A stretch of 64,000 nucleotides of DNA from Bromus sterilis (Eukaryota > Streptophyta > Magnoliopsida > Poales > Poaceae): NCBI GenBank assembly GCA_950022295.1, contig OX465598.1, positions 170,952,001 to 171,016,000 of the forward strand, written 5' to 3'. Below the pieces are notes generated by a model. It saw only the letters and a list, made by a program, of their open reading frames with translations. It was not told the DNA's origin and did no database searches. Position numbers and translations under genes: made by a program. Below, piece by piece: positions 48,641-60,140 of this stretch; position 1 is the stretch's first letter, and every line of letters starts with the position of its first letter.

Positions 48641-48883
48641 CAGGGCTATGTCTCCGGTGGATCCGAATGAGTCATGGACAGTTGTTGCACTAATCATATG
48701 ACCGGAGACAAAGAATTGTTCACCGAAGGAAAAAACACTCAATCTTCACAGAAGTACATTACCTTCGATGACAACAATAAGGGTAAAGTTCTTGGTCTGG
48801 GTAAGGTTGTTATATCAAAGGATAAACATATTGACAAAGTTATGCTTGTTCAATCACTTGGATATAATCTCAGTCTATTTCAA
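48641..48883 (+). pseudogene. Copia protease region of element F (interrupted)
   Basis: The Copia signature W-x-x-D-S-G-C-T-N-H-M-T-G is readable as MDSCCTNHMTGDKELF, so the catalytic Gly after Asp-Ser is replaced by Cys. It continues with FDDNNKGKVLGLGK and LVQSLGYNL, a well-known Copia stretch, and is cut by the LINE at about 48884. The frame resumes at 63909. Confidence 0.75.
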
Positions 48884-48905
48884 GGACTGGGCCATCGTTA
48901 CCATC

Positions 48906-50549
48906 TGATACGTCCCAAACGTATCTATAATTTCTGCTTGCTCCATGCATGTTTTGTGTGATATTGCTATGATCTAGATACACTTTCATACACTTTTGAT
49001 CATATTGGGACTAACTTATTAACTCAGTGCACCATAGTGCCAGTTCCTGTTTTCTGCCATTTTTTTCTATTTCAGGTTTCCCCCATATTAAAAGTGCTCA
49101 AAAAATTCAGGAAAAATCAGATAAAAAATCAGCGTACCGGAAGCTTCCGGAACCCCGAAGGAGAGCCGGAGGGGACCCACCAGGGCCCCAGGTGGCCACC
49201 TGGCGCAGCCTAGGGCTTGGCCGCGCCAGGGGGGGGGGCGCCTAGACCCCGGGTGGCCCCCTGGCTGCCCCCTTCGCCTATTTAATCTCCGCGACGCGAA
49301 ACCTCTGAAGACATAACCCTTTTTTGTGATCTCGCCTCAGTTCCACCGCCGTCGTGTTTCCAAGATCGGGAGCCCCAACAGACTTCTTCCCGGCACCCTG
49401 CTGGAGGGAGGATTGACCTCCGGGAGCTTCCCCTCCATCATGGACGCTTCCCGGATGTGCCGTGACTAGTTTCCCTTGGACCATGGGTCCGTGATCAGTA
49501 GCTATGTGATGCTCTCCTCCCCTCTTTGTTCTTCATGGTTTCGTCCTCGTGAGCTGACCTACATGATCGAGGAACATATGTAATTTTCTGCTGTTGCTAT
49601 GCTGAGTTTGCTGGGATCTGATGGATTATGAGATTATGTTCAAATTGTGATTGAGTAATATATTTGGTTCTTATCTTTTATATTTTTGTTCCTAAGTAAT
49701 TCTTGCATGTTCTCCGTTGCTGTTTATTGCTTTGGCCAAGTAGTAGGTAGTGACTCCTAGAGGGAATGTTATGCTCGATTGTGGGTACATGCCCCCCGAT
49801 GACACGCTTGAGTGACAGAAACATGAGTGTAGGGGATGTGCTATTGCCACAAGGGGGAAAACAACGGTGCTTGTAACCGCGGTTGCAAGGATTTTTTATT
49901 TTACGCAAAGTGCCTTTTAATGCAGTTGTCTGTTGCTTTGGGTTTACACTTTGGGTGGGGCTCGCAACTTAATACCAGCGAGATGTTCTGGATAGATGTG
50001 GATGATTAGTAGTAGATGCAGTTGTATTTCAGTCTACTTATTTTGGCATACCGCCCATGCTTTTGAGCCTCGTCTTTTCTTTGTAGCATAGTTAGCATTG
50101 CAGTGCGTTTTTAATCTTGTCAATTGCCCAGCTGTAATTTGTTTACCTCGCATAGCAGTTTTATCGTCTTTTGGGACTGAGACATCACTAGTGAACATCG
50201 CAGGACCCCAGTCTATATTCTCATTACTGTTTACACGCTCATTTACTTTTCTACTTCTAATTTCTAGCTGCTACCATTATCATTATTATCTATTGCGTTG
50301 ATCCTTTGTGAACATCAAGGCCGGAGAGATTGACAACCTCTCTGTACTCGTTGGGAAGCAATGTCATTTGTGTTGTGTGCAGTTCCACGTCAATTGCGCC
50401 GTTGACACCTACTTATCATATCCGGAGTCCTACCGGAGACAAACCTTGGTATGTTCACCGAGGGAAAGTTTCCTTTATCCTACATCTCACCTTCCACTTG
50501 GGGTAACCAACGAGGAGAGACATTGCACCAGTCAACTCTCTCGCCATCA
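48906..50549 (+). repeat. 5' LTR of element H
   Basis: 1644 bp. TATA-like CCTATTTAATC near 49277, GC-rich leader with the nine-codon ORF at 49440-49469, long U5. It keeps about 113 bp (about 49788-49900) that the 3' LTR has lost. Confidence 0.9.
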
Positions 50550-50559
50550 AGAAAATTTC

Positions 50560-50577
50560 TGGCGCCGTTGCCGGGGA
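50560..50577 (+). other. Primer-binding site of element H (tRNA-Asp type)
   Basis: TGGCGCCGTTGCCGGGGA, ten bases after the LTR end. It is the canonical Athila-lineage primer site. Confidence 0.9.
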
Positions 50578-50726
50578 CTCCGAGTGCTAAGATAGGGGAG
50601 TTACCCACTACCTTTTACCTTTTCTTTTTAGTCTTGTTAGTTTACCTTTCAGTTTTTATCTTTGTGTCTTATATGAAAAATCACAATTTTTTATTTATCT
50701 TGCTTTTGGTAGTCCTCCTTGTTTAG

Positions 50727-53258
50727 ATGAACATGTTAGGACTTGGTGCTTTGAGGGAATCAGAAGTTCTAGATTTCCGTCAAAGGGATGGAGAAAATAT
50801 GAAGAAGGCATGGGACATAATTTCTGAAGCACATAAAAGAATTATGCCTTGGATACCTATAAAAATTGTGCTTAGAAATTTCTACCATGGTATTTTTAAG
50901 TGGAGTAAACACTCTCTTGATATTATAGATGAAGGAGACTTTTTAGAGTGTGATGAAGCTAGAGCTCTTGATATTTTGCATGGTCTATCTAGTTATTTTG
51001 TTTATGATCGTAGTATTGATACTGTTGTGTTGGGGTGCGCAGCGGAAAACACAAAATTTTCCTAACTAGCGTTTCCCATAACCCAAGATCTAGCTAGCCG
51101 TATTATCGTAACGGAAAGGAGTGCGGAATAACATACCTCGGGGTGTAGTCCGTTGCGCGGGAAACGTTCCCGCAAACGTGGCTGGTGTAGTCGAACAAGT
51201 TTCACTGCCCCCTGGCCGTGTTAGCACCCGGATGGGTGTAGTGCCACACGTGTAGCACCTCATAGTACTCCCACACGTACGAGACTCGATGACGACCTCC
51301 GTTCTCCGATCCAGCGAAGGTTGCGGAAGTAGACCTCCGGATGGAGCTTCGGCAGCACGACGACCTCCGATTCTAGCAGAGATGCCTCAATTCCATTAAA
51401 AGACCACACTAGGGAGCCCACCGTGGAAGAGACGAGGAAGGGGAGAAAACCGGAGAAAACCGATCTTAATTCAGACTAATATTTATTTTCTCACGGATTT
51501 CTGTGTATTAAATATGTGCACCCTGCCCGTCTATATATAGGCAGAGGGGAGGGAGTCAACCCCTCTCCCTTAGCAAGGTGGGACTAAAGTCCCTTGCTAG
51601 GGGGAGGTGGCCGGCCAAGGGAGGAGGGGGGGGCACCCCTCATGGGCCCTAGGGCCCACGCGCCTTCCTCTCTCTCTCTTTTTCTTTTTTCCCTTTATTT
51701 CCCCTAACGGGCCTCTTTCATAAATAAGGCCCATAGCACTTTTTAATTATAAATAAAATGTTTTTAATTATTAATTCAATTAATTAATAACTAAAACATA
51801 TTATTCCTTCTCCCGGTGCTCCGGAACACCTTCCGGCTCACTCCGAAACTCCTTCGGGTCAACACGGAACTTTCCCGGTGCTGCTTCCTTTATTCTCCGG
51901 TAACTCCGATAGTTCCGAAAAGGTCTCCGATTTCATCGAGCCCTTAAGTGTGTTACCCTACGGTCCCAGAACACTCCAGTCATGACCGAGATGAGGCTAC
52001 GGTCAATGATCATCAGCGGGACCTGGATGCCCATAATGACCCCTGTGCATTCCGGATATCAACACCGATTGGACCATACGTCGTATAACATTCCCTTTGT
52101 CAGCGATACTGGATTGTTCCGAGATTCGATCAATGACATCCTATGTCTGGTTCAACCTCGTTCTGAACAAATCCTTATTCACTCGTTCCCGTGATATTCA
52201 TCCCTGTGACCTAGTCACACGCTGCAGCTTTATGGATGGAATCTCACCGAGTGGGCCCCGAGTATCTATCCATTACATGGATTGACAAATCCCGCTCTTG
52301 TAACAATACTCCTCAACATATCTCCACGGAATACCCAAGATACAACCGTTATGACCCGCATATTTCAGTCAGGTGGTGGGATGTAAGTCAAATCATCCGG
52401 GAAGATAGCAATTATGCACGTACTCACGGTCAAAGGAACGGTCTACTACGTTCTGTAATTACAACACTGAACCTTCATAAGATTGATCATGCTGCAATGC
52501 TTGCTTTGGGTAATGTTCATCACGTCACTCATCCAGTGAGGTGACCTCGCAGTCAAGAGACTAAATTGTCCATGATCGCGAAACCACGACCATAATGTTG
52601 ACCATGAACTAGTTATTGATATAGAGGCTAACTAGGAACTCTGGGGTTTTCTATACCACACCTGTATCATTGTTTCACTGATACAGTTCTAGCACGGTAT
52701 GAAACTGGTTATGAACTTGTTTAGATATATTGGAATAATCATATATTATTTGCCTCTAGAGTATATATACAACATGTTGTAGATAGACTTGCCACTATTG
52801 AAAAGAGGATGGATGCTCTAGACTTGAGAAAGGTAGCGGAGATTAAGTCCAACAAGAAAGAAATGTTGGAGATAGATGATGATTGGGAGCCCTTTGTTAG
52901 GATTAGCATCTCTGACCAAGACTTCCTTGCTTTTTGTGATCTTGGATCCATAGTTTCTACCTTGCCAAAAATAGTTTATGATTCTGTGAAACTAGATATG
53001 GATAAATTGTCCTCTTATCTAGAAAATGCTAATGGAGATATTTCAGAGGTTAAAGGAAAGGTAAAAGAAGTCCAAGTTGCATTCCTTCATAGGGTTGAAC
53101 CTATGGATTTCTTCATCACGGAGCCAAACCAAAGTAACATCATGCTTGGAAGGGACTTCCTCCGAGCTATGAAAGGCTTCATTGATATGGGTAACGGGCA
53201 CATACCCTTACGCGGTAAGTACCTCTTTCCTAGGAAGAAGAAGAATAAGCTTGTTTAA
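50727..53258 (+). pseudogene. gag-protease of element H, split by a BARE-type solo LTR
   Basis: The left part (50727-51027) shows capsid-like residues such as DFRQRDGENMKKAWD. The right part (52780-53258) includes an aspartic protease with FCDLGS, where Athila has DLGAS, and MLGRDFLRAM, like the second protease signature. When the solo LTR and one TSD copy are taken out, the frame is continuous, about 260 codons in all. This is much shorter than the gag-protease of G: the zinc-knuckle or Asn-rich region and the coiled coil are missing. An internal deletion therefore preceded the insertion. The ORF stops at 53256-53258 and no RT follows. Confidence 0.75.
51028..52774 (-). mobile_element. Solo LTR of a BARE-1/WIS/Angela-type Copia element
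   Basis: 1747 bp between duplicated TGTTG (51023-51027 and 52775-52779). On the minus strand it starts TGTTGTATATATACTCTAGAGGC, close to the known TGTTGGAATTATGCCCTAGAGGC start of BARE-1/WIS/Angela LTRs, and ends in CGCACCCCAACA. Length fits the family (about 1.7-1.8 kb). A TATA box on the minus strand lies at 51531-51540 (CTATATATAG). No internal DNA remains, so it is the product of LTR-LTR recombination. ORFs inside (51982-52544) are not genes. Confidence 0.92.
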
Positions 53259-56106
53259 AATCAATTTGAAGGTTTTTATGACTCTGATGATCTTGGAGAC
53301 CTTTGATTCTTCTTTTGCCTTATGCCTAGCTTAAAGGCGTAAAAGAAAGCGATTGTTGGGAGGCAACACAAGATGTTTTTACTTCTGTATTTAGTGGTCT
53401 TGATGATTGTTACTACTGTAGCAACATCATTGTATCTTTATTTTCAAGCTTTGTGCCAAGTTATAGCCTCTTATGATACGGGAAGAAAAAGTTGTGACAT
53501 GCTGTCCAGAAAACAGATTCTGTCTGCTTGACGAAAAAAATCAAAACAAATCACCTGTTCATCTTTTTGAGCTGATTTTGTTACACAGCATGCTCTATAC
53601 AATTTTGAAACTTCCGTATGTTCTGAGTTTTTTAATTTGAGTTGCAGAAGTACCCCGAAACAATTCTCTACTACCTTATGTTCTGTTTTTCACAGATTCT
53701 GCCACGTTTTGCCTTTCCTTACTTTTTCAAACCTTAAGCTTGCTTTTTCTTTGCAAAAACCTTTTGGCAATCTTGAGAAACAGTAGCTCTTCAAGAATAT
53801 TTTTATATCCAGTGGGGAAAATTATTTTATTAAGGGTACTAACCTCTCTAATCAGCTTATGATCAGTTATGTATGAAGGGAGTTTTCAAGTGTGCGAGGG
53901 AAGATGACGAAAGAAGATCCGGGAGTGTCAAACGCTCAAGATTGAGGATGCCCCAATACATCCCCAATAAATATTCAAGGAGACTCAAGCGTCTAAGCTT
54001 GAGGATGCCCCCATGCATCCCCTTCTCCATCAACAATCATCAGTTCGTCCTTCGTCTCACTATATTTTTATCACTACATGCGTTATGTGCTATGCTTGGA
54101 GCGTCTCGCTCTTAGGTTTACTTTTTAGTTTTCTTTAGCTTTGCTTGCTGTTCATAACAAGTTAGACCCCATCTTACTTTGTGTGGGTGAGAAACACGCT
54201 CCACTTCAATCTAGAACACATCATAGGATTTTGCATGCCTATCTTTTTACGGTTGTGTGTTCTTTATCTTTTCGTAGCTATTGCCATGTTTAGTTTTAGT
54301 CTTAGTTTGTTTTTAGAAAGAGCCTTGCCTTTTTTTAGTTTGTTGCTGGAACTCTCTTTAGTTTTCATGTTTATATTGTTAAGAGAGTTGGTTGTTGCAC
54401 TGAGTTGTGTCTTTTCTTGAAAGTAGGTAATTGAGGTTGCTATTTAATTTTAGTAGTAACTTGCAATAGTTTTGAGGTATTGTTGTGAGTAATGTTTGAA
54501 CTCTTGGTGTCAAGTGATCTAGCCTATTAGTGATAGGTGTCGTATTTTGGGAAATCCGTGTGTATTTTCAAAACCTACAAAACTAGTTGAGAACTCTAGC
54601 TACTAGATGGATCACTAATCTTTTGAGGGATCGGATATTAGAGTAACCTCACGTACCATGAGTCGAGGATGCGCAAGGATAATCAAACCCCCATACACTC
54701 CTCCTCGGGGTACTTATCTCTTTGTGAACCTGCTCATTAGACTGAGAGTTACCGGTAATAAGTGAATGAGTTCTTCATACTAATGTAAGTATTGAAAGTT
54801 GACACTTCCACCTCCTCATATTTGCTAGCCTCTTCCGTACCGTGCATTGCCCTCTTCTCACTCCGAGATTTGGCGTCCACCTTCGCCGATACATCCAAAC
54901 CCTTGGCATGATACACTCTGTCATCATAAACCTCCTTATGTCTTTCCTCAAAATAGCCACCATACCTACCTATCAAGGCATTTCCATAGCCTTTCCGAGA
55001 TATATTGCCATGCAACATCCACCTCTTCATGACTTGATCTTCATGTCATACATGTTCCTGCTACACTGGCAGAGGCAAACATTGCATACATCATGATAGC
55101 TACATCTTATTTATGTTTTGAGTACCTTGTAAAGTGTGAAAGATCTTCTATACCTTCTTGTAAATTAGAGTGTTGCCCTTAAGTGAGGAAAAGATCCCAA
55201 AGTGGACAAAATAAAAGATCCCAAAGAGGACAAATGAGAGTTAAATAGAAAGAGCCATTGAGGCCACCAAAAAAATAGAAAAAATAGAAAAAAAGAGAAA
55301 AAGAAATAAAAAGAGAGAAAGGGGAAACACTACTATCCTTTTGAAAGATCCACACTAGTACTCCCTCTTATCCTTGTACTCCATAGAGATGATCATTTAT
55401 GCATATAGCTATGTGGGGACCTTCACACTATAGAACTTCGCTTGCATATTCCAAGGATGAGCCTCCTCAAATGAGCTCTAGGTCTTCATGAGCGAGCAAG
55501 TTGGATGCACCCCCACTAGTTCCATTGGAGAGCTTTTATTAGCTCATATGTGCATCTGTTGCATGGCAATCCCTACTCGCCTGTGATTGTCCTCATTGAT
55601 GTGAGCCTTTCTCACCCTTTTTGTCTTCCTCCTCCACCATATTTCTCTCTTTGCCATCCTAAGTGTCAACTCTCGTGCTTACGCTCATCCATTGCATGAG
55701 TGCTCAAAATATTGAAATGGAGTGGATCAAATTGACTTGTACCTGGCTAGTGGTCTAGGGACGAGTCAAGATAAGATTCCAAAGAAGACCAAGTGTGAAA
55801 CTTTAGTAGATTGAGTTCTCAACAAAAATACTTTTTTTCTCGTATTCCCATATCCCTCTTCTTGCTCGCAAACACCATCTGGAGACATTTGAGTCACGGT
55901 CAGCGAGAGCTCTTGCACCTAATGTTCTTTTGTTGCTTGTTTCAATGCTAGTATAGGCTCTTGCATGTTATGACTTGAATTGAATCACATACCTTGATTG
56001 CTTTACTTTTCAAAGTTCTTATATGGTTGCTAGCATGCCAGCACAGAAATTATGCTTGTTATCATTTACCTACTCGAGGACGAGCAGGAATTAAGCTTGG
56101 CGATGT
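53259..56106 (+). other. Long 3' non-coding region of element H
   Basis: Similar to that of G in order and sequence: AGCTTGAGGATGCCCC motifs near 53940 and 53996, antisense ORF (54749-55030), AAAAGATCCCAAAG repeats (about 55189-55230), A-rich tract (about 55265-55320). The polypurine tract reads AAGCTTGGCGATG (56093-56105), with a C breaking the G run seen in G. Confidence 0.7.
54749..55030 (-). CDS. Antisense ORF in element H (unknown function)
   Basis: 93 codons opposite to gag, starting MKRWMLHGN and ending NSFTYYR. Homologous to 44861-45112 in G over about 75 codons with mostly conservative changes (Arg/Lys, Val/Ile, Tyr/His). No recognised domain; expression unknown. Kept in two diverged copies, which is the only reason to list it. 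Confidence 0.4.
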   Translation of the reverse strand: MKRWMLHGNISRKGYGNALIGRYGGYFEERHKEVYDDRVYHAKGLDVSAKVDAKSRSEKRAMHGTEEASKYEEVEVSTFNTYISMKNSFTYYR

Positions 56107-57627
56107 TGATACGTCCCAAACATATCTATAATTTCTGCTTGCTCCATGCATGTATTGTGTGATATTGCTATCATCTAGATACACTTTCATACACTTTTGA
56201 TCATATTTGGACTAACTTATTAACTCAGTGCACCACAGTGCCAGTTCCTGTTTTCTGCAGTTTTTCTATTTCAGGTTCCCCCCATAGTAAAAGTGCTCCA
56301 AAAATTCAGGAAAAATCAGATAAAAATCAGCGTACCGGAAGCTTCCGGAACCCTGAAGGAGAGCCGGAGGGGACCCACCAGGGCCTCAGGCGGCCACCTG
56401 GCGCGACCTAGGGCTTGGCCATGCCAGGGGGTGCCTGGACCCCTGGTGGCCCCTTGGCTGCCCCTTCGCCTATTTAATCGCCGTGACGCGAAACCTCCAA
56501 AGACAAAAATCTTTTTCGCGATCTCGCCTCTGTTCCACCGCCGCCGCACTTCCAATACCTGGAGCGCCAGCAGACTTCTTCCCGGCACCCTGCCGGAGGG
56601 AGGATTGACCTCCGGGAGCTTCCCCTCCACCATGGACGCTTCCCGGATGTGCCGTGAGTAGTTTCCCTTGGACCATGGGTCCATGATCAGTAGCTATGTG
56701 ATGTTATCCTCCCCTCTTTGTTCTTCATGGTTTAGTCCTCGTGAGCTGCCCTACATGATCGAGGCACATATGTAATTTTTTGCTGTTGCTATGCTGAGTT
56801 TGCTCGGATCTGATGGATTATGAGATTATATTCAGATTGTGATTGAGTAATATATTTGGTTCTTATATTTTATATTTTTGTTCCTAAGTAATTCTTGCAT
56901 GTTCTCCGTTGTTGTTTATTGCTTTGGCCAAGTAGTAGGTAGTGACTCCAAGAGGGAACGTTATGCTCGATTGTGGGTTTACGCAAAGTGCCTTTGAATG
57001 CAGTTGTCTGTTGCTTTGGGTTTACAATTTGGGTGGGGCTCGCAACTTAATACCAGCGAGATGTTCTGGATATATGTGGATGATTAGTAGTAGATGCAGT
57101 TGGATTTCGGTCTACTTATTTTGGCGTACCGCCCATGTTTTTGAGCCTCGTCCTTTCTTTGTAGCATAGTTAGCATTGCGGTGCGTTTTTAATCCAGTCA
57201 ATTGCGCAGCTGTAATTTGGTTACCTCGCATAGCATTTTTATCGTCTTTTGGGAGAGAGACATCACTAGTGAACATCACGGGACCCTGGTATATATTCTC
57301 ATTACTGTTTACACGCTCATTTACTTTTCTTATTTTACTTTCTAGCAGCTACCATTATCATTATTATCTGTTGCGTTGATCCTTTGTGAACAACAAGGCC
57401 GGAGAGATTGACAACCTCTCTGTACTCGTTGGGAAGCAAAGTTATTTGTGTCGTGTGCAGGTCCACGTCAATTGCGCCGTTGACACCTACTTATCATCTC
57501 CGGAGTCCTACTGGAGACAAACCTTGGTATCTTCACCGAGGGAAATTTTTCGTTATCCTACATCTCACCTTCCACTAGGGGTAACCAACGAGGAGAGATA
57601 TTGCACCAGTCAACTCTCTCGCCATCA
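56107..57627 (+). repeat. 3' LTR of element H (with a deletion)
   Basis: 1521 bp. Same ends as the 5' LTR but lacks about 113 bp corresponding to about 49788-49900. The remaining sequence is joined near 56978, where GATTGTGGG runs into TTTACGCAAAG. Mini-ORF at 56632-56661. Confidence 0.9.
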
Positions 57628-59888
57628 CCATCCACCCGCGCCCCGCTCAGGTTCACTTCCCCAACGTGCGCCTAGTTTTCCTGGAGTTCTTCGATGATGT
57701 CATTGAGATGGGTGGCCGAGATGTTCAGATATGCCCATTTGGGGATGCATATGTGCACCTGACACGTCCGAGACAAATACATGTTAGTCTTTGAAAGCCC
57801 CATCCCGTTCGCTGATGTGCACCTCCACTTCACCAAACACAATGAGGGCCTCAACTGGCGCAGTCTGAATTTCAATCGAGTCTGTTGGCTTCTGCTTGTT
57901 GGTGTCCCTTTTGACTACTACAACACTAAAGACTTATTTGCTGTCGTCTGTGATTTCGGTAAACTCAGCAACTGGGAGCTCTATGAAGGTCACAAGGGCA
58001 GAATTATCATGAAGGTCCGGGTTACTGATCTGGTTGAGGTCCCAAAAGCATCCGTTGGTCTGAAGGGGAGCAATTTGATGAGCAGTCTTGGACTTGCTTG
58101 GTGGAGATTCTTCAGCAGTAGATGCTTGGGGGTGGCCCTACAGCAGAGGACCACATTCCACCCCCTAGGGTGGACCCACCTCCGCCCCCTGCTCTGAATG
58201 AGTTCCCTGGGTTTCATTTTTAGGAAATGCAAAACCAACAACAAAATGTAGTTATTCAGGGCAACCAGGATGGAGCTGAGGAGGATTTTGATAATCACTG
58301 GGCTTTTCACAATCAAGCTGCTGAAAACAACAATGATAACTTCAACCTTCTTATGGATGCTGTGTAGAATGAAGATTTAGCCTGGGGTGATGGGGAAGAG
58401 TTACAGCCACCTGTAGAAGATAACAGTGGATTAACTTCTATTGCTTCCGACTTATCCATCAACTTTACTCCTGCAGCTCCCAATTTTGAGCAACATGATC
58501 CTGCTCCTCTGGCCATGGGCCTTTTTAACATTCAAATGGCATATTTCCTTGAGGATGATGCTGAGGAGGATGCCCCAGTTGCCCCTGATTTTCACCCTGC
58601 TCAAGTTGAGGAAGTTGTCTTTGATGTGCCTGAATTGCATCCTCAACAGGAGGAACAACCATTTCACAATAACCTGGTCCCTGTAGATCATCTTGCCCCT
58701 GAGCTTGAGAAAATTTTACCGGCAGGTGTTGTGCTTGCTGATGAGCACCCTGAAGTGCAGGCTACAGAAATCCAAGTCCCAGGAGAACAAAACCAGGCTC
58801 TTCCTGCTTCCCAGAATGCTCAGGATGAGCCACTGGTCTTTTCTGTAGATGAAATGCAGAGTTCTTCCACCGATCCTCTGTCAGCCTCTGCTAGTGCCCC
58901 TTTTGTCACAGTCAGGAAGAGCTTTACCCCTAGCACCCCAAGTGTGGTCTGCACCTGCAGAATGTCACTGAGGACTACACCAAACTGTTGGATAGTGTTA
59001 TTGAAGCTACTGAAACTTCTCTGAATCTTCTTGGAGTGGAAAGCTCTCCAGTCCTTGAGAGGATTCCTCTGGGCTATAATAAGAGTGCAAATTATCCTTT
59101 ATCCCCTTCAACACTTGATCTTCGGGAAGGTAATGAATATGCTTTATTCAATGAAACTCTTGCTAAATTTGGCATTGGTGATAACCTCTTTTCTTTGGAT
59201 TGCAATTATATATCCCCAGCTTCACAGCCTACAGTTGTGGGCCTCAAACTTTGGAGCTCCCATTTTGCTCCCTTTGACAAGCTCCCTGATAATGCTATTA
59301 TGGCCCAGGTTCTTGTAAGTTGGTCAACTTTATCCTCCAATCCCTCATATCCCCTAAACAATTTGATTGGACTATAAGAATGCTACGATCTTCTTTATGG
59401 TTTATGATTATTGAGAATAACTCCAAAGAAGATTTCTTTACATTCATTGTTCCTGTTAAGTGTGTCTCATCACAAGAACCTACATGTTCCTCTGCTGAAA
59501 ACATGAAGAGCATGAACAAAACAAAGAGAATGAGGGCAACACTAACTTGGACATGGGCTCTCAAGGCATCACAGCTGGATTAGGTTCAAAAAAGAAAAGA
59601 GGGAAGGCTGCTATAGTAGAGTCTGAGGTAAGGAGAAGTGATAGAATTAAAATTATCAATGATGATTTTAAGAGCAATTGTACAAATCAAGTATGTCTTC
59701 CCTGCTATGCTACCCCACATGGTTTGCAAAATAAGATTGTTAAAAATCTTACTTCTTCCTTTTGCAAGGTGGATGATAAGGACTTGGATGAAAAGTTGGC
59801 CAAGTAGCCAAGGAAGAAAGCTCAGGAGGATTTGGCCAAGGTGTCCAAGGCCAAAGACAAGAAAACTTCCTCCTCTAGTGATAAATGA
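57628..59888 (+). pseudogene. LINE ORF1 (5'-truncated)
   Basis: Resumes after H in the frame THPRPAQ-like, passes VHFPNVRLVF and CPFGDAYVHL, then shifts frame to continue as FADVHLHFTKHNEGLNW and FNRVCWLLLVGVPFDY. These are features of the conserved N-terminal domain of grass LINE ORF1 (DUF4283-like). The middle (58515-58900) is acidic and Pro/Glu-rich. The C-terminal part (59547-59807) has RRSDRI and CLPC, a cysteine motif typical of the family. The probable end is the TGA at 59886-59888. At least two frameshifts and several stops. The product would be an RNA-binding protein of the LINE particle. Confidence 0.7.
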
Positions 59889-60140
59889 AGCACAACTGTC
59901 TGCTACTGCATGTTGGGCCAGTAGTGATATGTAGGGATTGCATGGATAGTGAGCTTGATCTCTTTTGCTCTTTTGGATGTGATGTAATCTTAAAACAGTA
60001 CCTTGTGATGCTTGGTTGGCATGCTATTTGGACCTTGAATTGTAGTGCCATAATCACTGCTATATGCTATGACTCTCTGAGCTTTAAGGATTTGATGGGC
60101 CTGGGCCCCATCATCAAAAAGTACTCTATTGATGTTTCTT

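Larger units (their letters stand above)
48906..57627 (+). mobile_element. Element H: non-autonomous Athila-like Gypsy element
   Basis: 8,722 bp including a nested solo LTR. Flanked on both sides by ccatc (48901-48905 and 57628-57632), a perfect TSD. LTRs at 48906-50549 and 56107-57627 start TGATACGTCCCAAA and end CTCTCTCGCCATCA. Primer site for tRNA-Asp, a short gag-protease ORF, no RT or integrase, and a long 3' non-coding region like that of G. Related to G but clearly diverged. Inserted in ORF1 of the LINE. Confidence 0.92.

Noticed and set aside
51982..52544. ORFs in the BARE-type LTR
   Set aside because: On the antisense strand of the LTR, with no known domain. LTRs of this family do not encode proteins.
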